From positions 620,001 to 684,000 of the forward strand of contig JAIVFI010000017.1 in assembly GCA_025558095.1 (NCBI GenBank): a stretch of DNA of 64,000 nucleotides, given 5' to 3'. Below are positions 50,382 through 60,587 of this stretch, piece after piece. Each line of letters starts with the position of its first letter. Position 1 is the stretch's first letter. Under the pieces are notes generated by a model. It searched no databases. It was given only the letters and a program-made list of their open reading frames with translations, and had not been told where the DNA came from. Position numbers and translations under genes: made by a program. This stretch comes from Hyaloraphidium curvatum. Lineage: Eukaryota > Monoblepharomycota > Hyaloraphidiomycetes > Hyaloraphidiales > Hyaloraphidiaceae.

Positions 50382-51095
50382 GATTCTCCTGGACAGGTTT
50401 CTTGGTGGCGAGATTGAGTGTGCTCGGTGGCGAGATTCGGAGGCGAAAAACTCCCGGTCCCGATCCCGCGGTGACGATCTTGCAGGTGGCCGTCTCTTGG
50501 AACAAAAGCGCCGCTGGAGCCGCGAGTGGTGCACATGGAGGCCCATGACGCACATTGTAGATGGCGACGACACTGTTGAAGGAGCTCTGGGCTGCCGATG
50601 GGAAATCGGCCCGCCGTTGCGCCCCAAATGGACGTCGGAGGTCGGCCGCACCCAGCCTCCAGTTTCGGGCGGGTATCCCCCATTCAATGCCTTGCCCCCA
50701 TAAGCCCCGACGGCATGACCGACGCACGTGCGAATACTGAAATTCGCGAAGCTAGCACTAGATTGTCCGCCCTGGCTTGGCAGAACACTGTGCGGGACCT
50801 CCGGAATGGTCGAGGCGGGGAGGCAAACGGGTGAGGGGTCTTGGCGCTCGGACCATCATTTGCAAAGCCTTCCGGCCGTCGGCCATGCTTTTCCAAGAAT
50901 TAAACTGGGCTTTCGATGAGATGGAGGTTGAATTGAAGAGGGAAGCAGTGAAGTCGCAGGCAGTCCAACCACCGCCGGCTCGGGCATCCAGCAAGTGCTT
51001 GGACCAGCTTTGCCACCGGACGAAGCATGTTGATCAAGATCGGATGGTCATTGTCAAGCTGCGAATACAACTTTGGCTCTGCGATCCGACTTCGC
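50382..51095. other. Intergenic, ~710 bases
   Basis: Between the start of kinase member 3 and the stop of the beta-lactamase-fold gene, both on the minus strand. AT content increases in 50840-51080. A CTCGGTGGCGAGATT... direct repeat (GGTGGCGAGATT twice, near 50404 and 50425) lies just upstream of the kinase start. No gene was seen. Confidence 0.45.
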
Positions 51096-52715
51096 CTAGT
51101 TCTTGACGGCGGCCTTAAGCAGCGCGTCAAAGATCTTGGCCGAGCGGCCGTCGCCGAGGAGACCGGCCCGCAGGCGGTTGGGAACGTAGCCGAAGCCCAG
51201 GCCGTGCTCCTTCGACCACTGAAAGACGGACCCGCCGTAGCCGAACTGAAAATCAGGCGCGTGAGCTCGGCAAGTCACAACGGAGACAAAAGACCCACCC
51301 ATCCGTGCCAGGTGACGTCGTTGCCGACCATCGACTCGGTGTAGAGCGGCTTCGGCGGCTGCGCCGTCAGGTCGAACAAGTACACGGGGATCCTGATCCC
51401 GGCCATGGACTCGGCCCACCCGCCGTGTGTGTACGGCACCGGGAACCCGATGCAGGCGTCGGGGTCGTTTTTGACGCCCTCGTGGATCTTGGAGGCCGCC
51501 TCGAAGCCCTTGGGCGACACCAGCTCGACGCCGTCGATCGAGCCGCCCTGGGCCATGGCCCCGGCGAGCCGGCCGAGCGTGCGGGCGTTGGTCACCGTGA
51601 AGGCCGCCGAGGTTTCGGAGGTCCAGAGCTGCGGGTCGTTGGAGCCCACCGACGAGTCGACCAGCTGCTTCTGCACGCCCTTGGGGATGCTGGCAAAGGT
51701 CTTGTAGATGGGCGTGGTCTGGTCGGCCATCATGACCTGGTACTGGGCCACCAGCATGTCCTCCTCCTGGAGCAGCGACACGCGGCCGTGCTTGTCCTTG
51801 GGCAGGCCGCAGTAGACCTCGGCCCCGAGCTTGGCGTTGAGCTCGTCCCGCCACAGGTCGCCGTGGGTCTTGCCCGCGACCCTCCGCACGAGCTCGTTCA
51901 GGAACCAGCCGCGCGTGACGGCGTGGTAGGACTTGGTCGTCTTGCCGCCGAAGTTGTGCGGCTGCGAGGCGATCTTGGCCGCGAGCTTCTCCTGGTTGCC
52001 CATCTGGACGTCCTCGATCGTCGGAAGGTGCTCGTCGTCGAGCCAGCCGACGCCGCCGGAGTGCGCGCTGTCGGTGCGTTCGAAAAAGCGCCCTGTGGTC
52101 AGCGACGAGACAGATCAGCTGGGTGTCCGGCACCAACCAGAGATCAGCGATGGTCACGTTCTCCTTCCCGCCCGCCGCGAACTCGGGCCAGTACTTGGCC
52201 ACGGGGTCCTCGTACTTGAGCAGCCCCTTGCCGACCAGGTGGGCGATGGTCAGCGACATGAGCGCCTTGCCGCTCGAGTGGACGATGTTGAGGCTCTCGG
52301 GCGTGTAGGGCTTCGTCTGGGGCGCGGCGGGGACGGTGAGCGGGCGAACGAGAGCGGGCACAACGGTTCGAGCCCACCTTATCAAAGTCCGAGTGGCCGG
52401 CGTACCTGTTTTTGGTCGGAGCGACGCGAGGGGGCAAGGTGGGGGACACCGCGGACCACGAGTCAGCCTCTCCAGCGGGCGGCACGGGCGACGAGGCTGC
52501 CCACATCTCCACGACGCATTTCCCGTCCTTGTAGATGCAGAGCCCGGCGCCGGTCTCGCCGTCTTTCTCGTCCCAGTTGGACAAGAAGGCATCTCGAACT
52601 CCCTCGTAACTGTCTCCGGGCCGGCGTCAGGGAAGGGCGCGGAGGGTCGGACAGGGGCGGGAACGCACCCGGGAGCGCAGGTGACGACGGTCACGGGGAG
52701 ACCGGCGGGAGCCAT
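51096..52715 (-). CDS. Serine beta-lactamase-fold hydrolase/esterase
   Basis: Exons 52669-52715, 52493-52609, 52378-52405, 52138-52316, 51299-52067 and 51096-51245 give 429 aa. Key motifs are VHSSGKALMS (SxxK nucleophile and base), CAHSGGVGWLDDE, SYHAVTRGWFLNELVRRV (Tyr in the YxN position, as in class C-like esterases), and the C-terminal WFGYGGSVFQWSKEHGLGFGYVPN, the GxG wall of the active site. This is the fungal/bacterial beta-lactamase-related (LACTB/EstB) group, usually esterases or amidases rather than resistance enzymes. The 28-base exon 52378-52405 is needed to join WAAS to YAGHSDFDK and the following TKPYTPESL. All phases agree. No signal peptide is evident. Confidence 0.9.
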   Translation of the reverse strand: MAPAGLPVTVVTCAPGCVPAPVRPSAPFPDAGPETVTREFEMPSCPTGTRKTARPAPGSASTRTGNASWRCGQPRRPCRPLERLTRGPRCPPPCPLASLRPKTGTPATRTLIRWARTVVPALVRPLTVPAAPQTKPYTPESLNIVHSSGKALMSLTIAHLVGKGLLKYEDPVAKYWPEFAAGGKENVTIADLWLVPDTQLICLVADHRALFRTHRQRALRRRRLARRRAPSDDRGRPDGQPGEARGQDRLAAAQLRRQDDQVLPRRHARLVPERARAEGRGQDPRRPVAGRAQRQARGRGLLRPAQGQARPRVAAPGGGHAGGPVPGHDGRPDHAHLQDLCQHPQGRAEAAGRLVGGLQRPAALDLRNLGGLHGDQRPHARPARRGHGPGRLDRRRRAGVAQGLRGGLQDPRGRQKRPRRLHRVPGAVHTRRVGRVHGRDQDPRVLVRPDGAAAEAALHRVDGRQRRHLARMGGSFVSVVTCRAHAPDFQFGYGGSVFQWSKEHGLGFGYVPNRLRAGLLGDGRSAKIFDALLKAAVKN

Positions 52716-52905
52716 TGCGGTGCGGGAGGTGTGGCGGCGCCGAAAAGAGGATTTGGCGAAGGGCGTCGGCGCCGACTCGGCCGCTCACTTGCCGCTTCCT
52801 CACTCGGGCTCACTCCGAAGTCAGAAGTCAGAATGCAATGTATAGCACAAAGCTGAAGCAGATACAATAAGGATGGTTGCGAGGCGAGCATGCTCGTGAA
52901 CGCGA

Positions 52906-53392
52906 TCACGCCTGCTGCTGCGAGGCTCCGGTCGCCGCGCCCTGCTGGTTGCCGCCGCCGCCTTTGCTCTTCTTCTTCTTGAAGCTTCCCCACCACTCAG
53001 GCTGCTTCCCGCATACCTGTACGGGGCACGAGGACGTTCAGCAGAGCGCCATACAGTGCTGCGACGAGGAAATCACCTGCTTGTGCTCGGGCCAGTCGGC
53101 CCGCTGGCACTCGACCGAACAATACTTCACCATCTTGCACTTTGCGCAGACCTGGAACTTGCGGCCCGCGGGCTCCTCCTTCGTATCTTGGGCGCGCGGC
53201 GCGTCCCAAGAGTTCCAGGTGCCGGGGCGGGTGCGGGCACGAAATGGCTTCGGCCAGCGCGCCGATGACGCCGGTGGTGCTCTGGAACAAGGCAAAGACG
53301 TCGGGCGGCGGCGGGTACGAGGGCCCGTGCTTGCACGACGTCTTTGGCTCGTAGTCGTCGATGAGCGACCCTCTCGGGCCTTTCGGGGGCAT
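52906..53392 (-). CDS. MYND zinc-finger protein 1 (frame break in exon 1)
   Basis: Start MPPKGPRGSLIDDYEPKTSC at 53392, exon 1 to 53077, exon 2 52906-53016. The MYND finger reads CAKCKMVKYCSVECQRADW, then EHKQ|VCGKQPEWWG after a 60-base intron, and a Lys/Gln/Gly-rich tail. The beginning (KTSCKHGPSYP) matches MYND protein 2. Between residues ~50 and the finger the frame shifts: exon 1 is 316 bases, one more than a multiple of three. A cryptic intron with donor GTCATC (about 100 bases) could bridge it, but the donor is weak. Otherwise it is a pseudogene or has a sequence error. MYND fingers mediate protein-protein contacts. Confidence 0.6.
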
Positions 53393-53552
53393 CTTGGTGG
53401 GGAGTGGGGAACCGCAAGGGTTCACTCCGGACGAGCCGGCACAGTCCGACGATTCGCAGGTCGCCCTTCACCGGATGAGCCTACGATTCGACCTCATCCG
53501 CACTGGAGCGACATCTCGGTCGATCTACGACATCACCTATTAGAAAAATGCC

Positions 53553-55774
53553 TCAGAGTTCCAGCTTGGCGACTGCCGGATGCCATCCCGCCTCCTTCAG
53601 GAGCCTCTTTGGCACGTCCACCAGCTTGGCCCGGAAGTACTCGCCCACGCTCTTGGACAGCATGTCGAGCCGCATGTTGGACATGCAGCCCTTGCCCAGC
53701 AGCCCCCGGATGAGGAAGTGCACCGCGCGCACGTTGGGGAACTCGATCCGCTCAATCGAGATATTCATCCCCTTGCCTTCCTCGGCCAGAAGCTCGGTGA
53801 AGAAGTCGAGGGTGAGCTTGGACCGCAGCCAGTCGTAGGACGAGTCGGTCAGCGTCCCTAATCGACAGTAGGCGCGTCAGAAGATGGCGGAGGCAAACGT
53901 TGGAAAGAGACCCACAGAAGCCGACGTTCGAGTTGCCGCCCTTGTCGCCGGACCGCGCGTGCGCGATGTAGCCGAGCGGTACTCGGATCGTTTCGCCAAA
54001 GTCGTCCGAGGTGGTCGACTGCGGCGGGTTCTGCTCCGCGTACGAAGGCGGGATCGCCGAATCCGGAGCCTGGCCGATCGGCACCACGGTTCCGTCAGGG
54101 AGGGTCGCACGGTGGGGAACCTTGTCGTAGGCGAGGAGGGCGGGGTAGAATTCGACGTAGGAGGGGAAAGCAGGGCCGGCCTTGGGGCCCCAGACGCCGG
54201 TCTGCCGAAAGGGTGAGAGTCAGACCCAACGAGCTTCTGGCAAGCTGGCTGCCACTCACGTATCCGGGGAAGCCCCGGAGGAATTGCTCGCTGGCCACCT
54301 TCCTCAGCCTCATCAGCGCCAGCCGCTCAGGCGCCTGCGCCGTGATGCGGACCAGCGACGTAGCCGCGTTCTCGTCCACCGGGTTGCCCATCGGCCGCCC
54401 GATCAGCTCGAACTTGACGAAATCGAAACCGTCCGCGGACCCCGTGCCCACCGGGATGTCGGCCACGTCCGCCAGGACCTGCTTCTTCAGCGTCTCGAAC
54501 TTGATGTCCACGTCCAGGCCGACCGCGCCCGTGTAGAGCTCCAGCTCGTAGCCGCCAAAGATGTTGATGCCGACCTTGGTCGTCGGCGGCGGGGGCAGGC
54601 CCTTGATCCCGTGGATGCGAACGCGGTCCTTGCCGACCTGCTCCAGGTGCACGGTGCTGAGGTCGACCGTGGCGTCGGGGTTGAGGTAGTAGCGGCCCTG
54701 GATCTCGTAGACGATTTGGGCGAGAACGGTGTCCGTCGTGACGGCACCGCCGGTGCCCTCGAACTTGGTGATCACGGCCGAGCCGTCCCGGTCCAGTTCG
54801 GCCACGGGGTAGCCCTGGGGGCGGGGCAGTGGTGAGTCTTTTTGCCGAAGGTGGCGCCCCCTTGTGCCAACTCACAACAGCCTCGATCCCGGGCAGGGTC
54901 AGGAAGCCGGAGAAGTTGCCGCCGGTACAGTGCCCCGAGCACTCGATCACGTGGCCAACGAGGACCGCTGATGCAAGGACGTCGTACTGGTTTTGTTGCC
55001 AGTCGAACCAGTCTGCCCGGCCAGCGAGATCAGAGAAGTTTATCCCCGGGCCGACGTCAACCCACAGGCCCCGATGCCGGCCGTCAGCGACGCATCCGTC
55101 ACGCGCCCGCAGATGACGATGTCCGCCCCGCCGCGCAGCGCCGCCGCGATCCCAAACCCGCCCATGTACGCGTTGCCGGACAGCAGCTTCTTGTGCTTGT
55201 TCTCCGCCAAATACCCGGCCAGCGTCTGCCCCTTGGCGTCCAGGTTGTCGAAGCCGCACCCTTCGGACTGCAGCCTCGCAATGTCCTCGGGCGACAGCGC
55301 GTCCCCGTCCACGGTGGCCACGGTCAGGTCCAGCCCCTTGCTCGCGAGGAGGTCCCGCACGCCCCGCGCCAGCTTCTCGCACTCGTCCCCGCCGGCGTTG
55401 GTCACCATTCTGATCTTCTTCTCCTTCAGGAGGTGGACGGACTTGGAGAGGTCGCCGAGGAAGAACTGATGGAAGAGGTCCGTCGGCTGGCCATTGAGCT
55501 TGAGGTTCGCGACGATGCCGAACGTGCCCTCGGCGAGGTAGTCGCCGTTCACGAAATCGAGGTGCGTGGGCGTGCCGGGCATGCCCGAGTTCTCCAGCTG
55601 CGTGGAGAGGCCCTTGCTCCAATCGCCCGCGTCTGCGCGGCCGCGGGGGTCAGCGACATTCCGCCGGGCGAGCGCGTCGCACCCACAGCCGTGCCAGTTT
55701 CCGATCCGGACGGGGCGCTTGCCGCGGTCCTCATCGTGGGCCGAGCCGTCGGTCGACTGCGAGATTGGGGCCAT
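53553..55774 (-). CDS. AtuA-like (DUF1446) acyclic-terpene/acyl-CoA catabolism protein
   Basis: Exons 55687-55774, 55066-55632, 54876-55012, 54260-54814, 53916-54201 and 53553-53857 give 645 aa. The N-terminal AtuA domain starts PVRIGNWHGYAGDW (after the first splice), then DFVNGDYLAEGTFG, MVTNAGGDE, GGADIVICGRVTDASLT, LVGHVIECSGHCTGGNFSGF and GYPVAELDRDG. The C-terminal AtuA-associated ferredoxin-like domain has YIAHARSGDKGGNSNVGF and ends KEAGWHPAVAKLEL. In Pseudomonas, AtuA belongs to the citronellol/geranyl-CoA pathway; in fungi the role is unproven. Five introns with matching phases. It lies between the two MYND genes on the same strand. Confidence 0.92.
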
Positions 55775-55963
55775 CGCTGCTGTTTGAGGGGGACACGGGG
55801 AGACGGGCCGGGGCGGAGTTTACCCGCCATGCGCCGTTGGCGTCTCGCCGCTTCGTGGCAAACTGGTGCGCCATTTGGTCGAGAGATTCTTTTCCAAGGT
55901 ACACATGCATCCAAATATCTAGCTCACGAACCATCTCCCGAGCTGGATTGCCTCTGTGGCTGC

Positions 55964-57049
55964 TTAGCCGGAGCTTGAAGACGAACCAGGACCGTTGGCG
56001 TCTTCGGGCCCGTTCTTGGCCTTCCTCAGCGTACCCCACCACTCGGGCTGCTTGCCGCAGATCTGCAACCGGCCAATGTCAGACAGTCAGTGATCGTTGC
56101 TCGGCAAACATCATCACACGGATCCCCACCTTCTTGTGCTCGTCCCAATCGCTGACTTGGCAATCTTCGGTGCAGTACGCCACCATCTTGCACCGCGAGC
56201 ATTTCTTCAGCGGATGCTTCTTTGTTCCCGTCCCGCGACAGCGGCGGCAGTACGAATCGAACAGCTTGCCGTTGCCCGGGGCGCCGACGCCGGGCTTCCA
56301 CGCCGGATCGTCCTTGAACAGGTCCTCGCGCCCGCACAGCTCGGACTCGGGGTCTTCGACCTCCAGGCAGCGGCACGGCACAGCGGTCTTGAGCTTCGAT
56401 AGAAGATACTCTGGAGTGCATCTCTCCGTGGCTTTGTTGACGAAAGCGGGCAAGATCTCCTTGGCCGGCGCCGGGGATCCTGGGCGGTAAGCCAGGTAGG
56501 GCGTGCCCCAGGGGGTCGTCGAGCTCGGGTGGTCCAGCATCAGCTGGAAGAGACACTCGGTCGGCAGAGGGGAGCTCGTGCGGGCCCGTCGGGCCCGTTT
56601 GTTCCGGGGGAGCTTCCCGCCGGGCCCGGCCTCGAGCGGTTGCACGGCCCGGTGCGGGAGGTACGCGTCCCTCGCGGCCAGGGAAGCGCGCAGCATCTCG
56701 CAACAACCCAGAACCCGAACGAGGCCTCGAAGTCGTGGTTGAGGAAGGCGTCGACCGCGGAGCCGAGGTGGACGTCCGCGAGCGCGGCGTCGACCATCGG
56801 CCGGCCAAAGAGCCGGGAGCACCCGCGCTCCGCCGAGTGCAGCTGGCCTGCAACCTCGCAAAGAATCCGACGCCGCTGCCCGGGGTCGGGGCACGCGAAG
56901 GCGCGGACCAGGGTGTCGGTCGCGCCTTGGACCGCTGTCGCGGCGAAGGTGGTGCAGGGCAGCATGGGGTGCGACGGGCCGTGCTTGCACGCCGTTTTGG
57001 GCACGTATTCGTCGCGCAGGGCGTTGGCAGACGACCTCTGGGTGGGCAT
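55964..57049 (-). CDS. MYND zinc-finger protein 2 (frame break or long intron in exon 1)
   Basis: Start MPTQRSSANALRDEYVPKTA at 57049; exon 1 to 56130; exon 2 55964-56062. The C-terminal finger is SYCRRCRGTG, then CSRCKMVAYCTEDCQVSDWD, EHKK|ICGKQPEWWG, with the intron at the same site as MYND protein 1. The middle contains LMLDHPSSTTPWGTPYLAY and CRCLEVEDPE. After FEASFGFW the frame changes: coding character continues one base off as CEMLRASLAARDAYLPHRAV. Either a 1-base indel near 56710, or a 164-base intron with donor GTTGTT and a strong acceptor CTCTTCCAG before LMLDHP. The latter would drop about 50 residues. Function beyond protein binding is unknown. Confidence 0.65.
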
Positions 57050-57253
57050 CGTTGCGAGCGAGGGGTGGAGCCTGGGTTGACAGGGTTCTGTGATTGAAGA
57101 CCAGGGGTCGGGATTCGGAGCAGCTTGACTCCACTACGCGCTTCACTCGACAGATCGCTGGCTCCACAGTCGTTCACTGGTCAGATTTGTAAATGAATCA
57201 ATCTGAAAACATCAAGTCCTTGTCAAACTTCGCGCAGTCTGTCCCAGGACCGC

Positions 57254-57853
57254 TCATAAGACGACCACCATCCTCGGCATGCCACCACCAATCTTGCTCC
57301 CGGCAACGGCGTCCCTCAGCCCCGCGTTTCCCGTGGCCACCGGAATCGTCCTATGCCCGTTGCCCTCGACGTGGAACCTGTACCTGTGCCTCCACCACCC
57401 GCCGAAAACGTCGCCCTCCCCCGGATCGCACACCTCCCACGCCTCCTCCACGATCCCCTCCACAACGTGCGCCTCGCTGGCGAAATCTACCTTTCCAACT
57501 CCCGGCTTGTACCCCTTCAGCTTCGCCGAGTCAGCCGGGTCGCACGCGCAGAGGTCTGCGACCAGAAGGATCCTGTCATTGATCGCGATGCCGGGATGGC
57601 AGGGGTGGCCCCATTCCGCGAGGGCGCCGGGGGGTACATTCCTCGCGGCGAGAAGGAAGTGCTCTGCGCAGCGGGAGTTGCTCTTGGCGATAGTGACGGC
57701 GAAGGTGCGAGGGCTGTGCACAGGGCGAGGAGCGGGGCCCGGGGCAGGGGCGGCGGCGGGCCGAGGGACGGAGGGCCGTGAGCGGAGGGAGTAGCTGTGC
57801 TGGGGCGTCGTCCCGATGCCGGAAGCAGCGGTCGGTTGCGCGTCGGGAAGCAT
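57254..57853 (-). CDS. Hypothetical protein
   Basis: Single exon of 199 aa from the ATG at 57853 (MLPDAQPTAASGIGTTPQ); the frame is open further up to 58024. After a Pro/Ala-rich section the sequence becomes protein-like: TFAVTIAKSNSRCAEHFLLA, WGHPCHPGIAINDRILLVAD, DFASEAHVVEGIVEEAWEVC, GWWRHRYRFHVEGNGHRTIP. I do not recognise the family. The glycine-rich end (GSKIGGGMPRMVVVL) is unusual. No signal peptide or TM. It is divergent from the SH3 tetraspan gene. Confidence 0.55.
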   Translation of the reverse strand: MLPDAQPTAASGIGTTPQHSYSLRSRPSVPRPAAAPAPGPAPRPVHSPRTFAVTIAKSNSRCAEHFLLAARNVPPGALAEWGHPCHPGIAINDRILLVADLCACDPADSAKLKGYKPGVGKVDFASEAHVVEGIVEEAWEVCDPGEGDVFGGWWRHRYRFHVEGNGHRTIPVATGNAGLRDAVAGSKIGGGMPRMVVVL

Positions 57854-58138
57854 GTCTGGGCGAAATTGGGTGATGTGACGATGACTTGGCCCGCGAGCTT
57901 CGGTGACTCGCCCCGCGCGCCGTCTTCCCCACGCACCACGCCGCTGCGCGCTCGGCGAGACCGATCGTGTTGTCCAGAGCGCATCCATGCTAGCACCACG
58001 CGGCAGAACAGCTCTCCGACTCATCGGTCTCTTAGCGCATTTTCCTAGTCAGCCCTCAGCTCCCTGACCTCCGCTCTAACCGGTCCCTGATCGGACCCCT
58101 AGCCCGCCGTCGGCCGCATCCCCCACCCCCTCCCCGCC

Positions 58139-59657
58139 ATGTCCGCGCCCGCAGCGCCCGTCGTGGGCGGCTCCGCCGCCGCACCGAAGCCCAAAGAGCC
58201 CAACTGCATCGCCAAGGTGGGCGGTTTCGGCGCTGTGGCCGCGCGGGGGAGCTGACGCGGTCCGGCGGCCCGCAGTGCTTCCTGTGCCTCGGCAACTCGC
58301 CCGCGGGGACGACAACCACGGGGAGGCTGATCACGCAGCTCGTTTTTATCGGGTGCCTGGTCGTGACCACGCTCTCGTCGATCCCGGGCGCGCGCTATCT
58401 TTACTGGGGCTGTGGGTCTTCTTCCCCGATCCAAACGCCCCAGGAAGGGGCAACGACGGCCTCTGACCCCTTTTCCGCGCCCTTAGGGATCCTCTCCCTC
58501 CTGTACACAGTGGCCGCCGTGTGCGGCATCTACTTTGCCCTGCAGGACCTCATCTGCCTGAAGCGGGACTGCGCGCACTGGACCACGGGGCTCGTGCACC
58601 CGTGCTGGTACGGCTGCCTGATCTGCCTGGCGGGAGGGGTGGGTTCTACAGTCGGAGAGGGTCAGGAGGGCACGGGGAGGGGTTGGGGAGGTCGGCCGGC
58701 GGGGTCGCGTTACCAGCGCGGGGCGGGCGGCCTCCCTGCCCTTCCGTCGGGCTCCTCGGCCTCATGAGGTCAGATACTGACCGTTTTCTGCTGCCGATAG
58801 TTTGGATTCGCCATCTATGTCCTCATCTGCTTCACGGGACCCATTATCTCCGGGTTCGGCGTCAACTGTGTCGACGTGGGTCTTCCTCTCCCATCCCACT
58901 TCCTTCCCCACTCACCGCCCTTGTTTCCCACCGCCACATGCCTGTTCGGCACGCCAGATCTTCGGCCAGGACCCCTCTCAGATCCAGATCCCCCAGGAGA
59001 ACGCCAACCTGTGCGCGCAGTACAAGGACCTCTGGCGCGCCGGCGCCGGGACCACGGGCTCGGGCATGGGCTTCGCGATTGCGAGCGCGTGCCTGATCAT
59101 GGTGCTCTACATCGGGCTGTGGGTGTCTCGGCGGCGCCGCGGAACGGATGGCGGCTGATCCGGGAGGGACAGGCCGACGATCCAGAAGAAGTACAGGGAG
59201 GCAAACAGCGAGCGGAGGGAAACCAAGGCGGCGGCGGACGCCAAGGCCGCCGCGGACCTCGAGGCGCAGAAGGTGCGGAACACGTCGGCGGCATTGGCCA
59301 CCGGCCCGCTGACCCTCCCCTTCCCTCCCCCCACCCCGCCGATCCCCTTCCCGCGCGCCCGCTCGGCAGGCCAAGATCACCCAGGAGTACAACGTCCCCA
59401 CCGCCGCCCTCGCCGCGGGCACCAAGCTCACCTCCAAGTACGACTACGCGCCCACGCGCGCCGACGAGCTGGAGCTCAAGGCCGGGGACCAGATCACCCT
59501 CGTGGACCAGGGCCGCGTGGGGACGCCGGTGGGCTGGTGGACGGGGACCAACGCGCGGACGGGGCAGACGGGGCTGTTGTGGGTGTCTCGGCGCTGGGTG
59601 CGGTGTGGGTTCGTCGGCTAACGGAGTTCGTTCTGCAGCCCGGCGAATTACATCTAG
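58139..59657 (+). CDS. Four-TM membrane protein with C-terminal SH3 domain (Sho1-like layout)
   Basis: Eight exons: 58139-58216, 58276-58411, 58487-58638, 58801-58875, 58958-59118, 59173-59272, 59370-59578 and 59639-59657, giving 309 aa. Four hydrophobic segments: LITQLVFIGCLVVTTL, WILSLLYTVAAVCGIYFAL, FGFAIYVLICFTGPIISGF and GFAIASACLIMVLYIG. A charged coiled-coil stretch (KKYREANSERRETKAAADA) then leads to an SH3 domain: SKYDYAPTRADELELKAGDQ, GWWTGTNARTGQTGLFPANY. The last GLFPANYI is completed by a 19-base terminal exon; without it the SH3 has no final strand. Sho1 osmosensors share the four-TM plus SH3 plan but lack such a coiled coil. Role in signalling at the membrane is inferred. Confidence 0.88.
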
Positions 59658-60587
59658 AGTATTATGGATCGTGTTTGGAATGGAGAGCTCTCGCTTTGCG
59701 CACGTGTGGGCCGGCGGAGGACCGGACGGCCGCTCGGGATCGGGCGGCATCCCCCGCGAGTGACCCGCCGCGCCGTCCTCCTGCTCACGGTCGGCCGCTG
59801 TCCCGCTGCCCGCCATTTACTGCCAGTCGTCTGTCGTGCTGGGATCAGTCCCACCGGGGAGGCGGTTCGCTCATCCCTCGCCCGTGGCGGGCGGTGGTTC
59901 TTGGCGGCGGAAGCAACAGCGCCAATTCGCCGCGCCAGCCCCGGAGCTTCTCGCCTCATTATCGCCCGGGCGCGATCAAGGATTCGCGATGGGTGCCCGG
60001 CCGCGTGGTCGCCGGTGGAAGGTCGCGCGAACGAGGGACGGGCGGGCGGCCGGTGGTGACTCGTCCGGAGGCTATGCTGGGTCCGCCAAAACCTCGTTCG
60101 ACGCCGGGGGCAGCGGGGACGGGGTGCGCCGGGTGACCGAGGACGGGGAGAATGTGTCTAGCCGCAGGGAAAAATTAGGAGCGGTCGCGGGGTGGGAGAG
60201 ATGGGCGTGGCAATTTCTTTGGTCGGTGGGAAAGTAGGTGTCTGGGCCCGCAGAGCCCGCAACCCGGCCGAGTCTGCGCCGCCTTGGAAGGCGGGACAGC
60301 GAGCATCGAAAAAATCGCCCCCAGGAACAGGCACATGGACCATCTCTGCACGGTTTCCAAACATATCGGGTGCAACGGATGCGCTCCCCGGCCGGGGTAG
60401 CCGCGTCAGAATCTTGGGATGGCGCAAGGGAATTCCGCGCGAGCAACGATCCTTCGGATCGGACCCACCGGCCTGACCGCCTGCAAACTCCACACCATTC
60501 ACTTCGAACAGCGCGGAAGCACTACCGCGCATACCGCATAAGCAGACAACACCCGCACTCCCCCGAGGAGTGCCCTCTTTGGCCCCA
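59658..60587. other. Intergenic, ~930 bases
   Basis: Between the SH3 tetraspan gene and kinase member 4, both on the plus strand. CGGATCGGACC-like words near 60450-60465 resemble motifs upstream of kinase member 2. No coding or RNA gene is supportable. Confidence 0.4.

Noticed and set aside
51096-52715. Antibiotic-resistance beta-lactamase
   Set aside because: The SxxK and Tyr motifs fit the broad beta-lactamase-related esterase family; the intron-rich eukaryotic gene without a signal peptide argues for an intracellular hydrolase.
47336-56000. Bacterial-type catabolic operon
   Set aside because: Genes have spliceosomal introns, mixed strands and wide spacing; this is not an operon.
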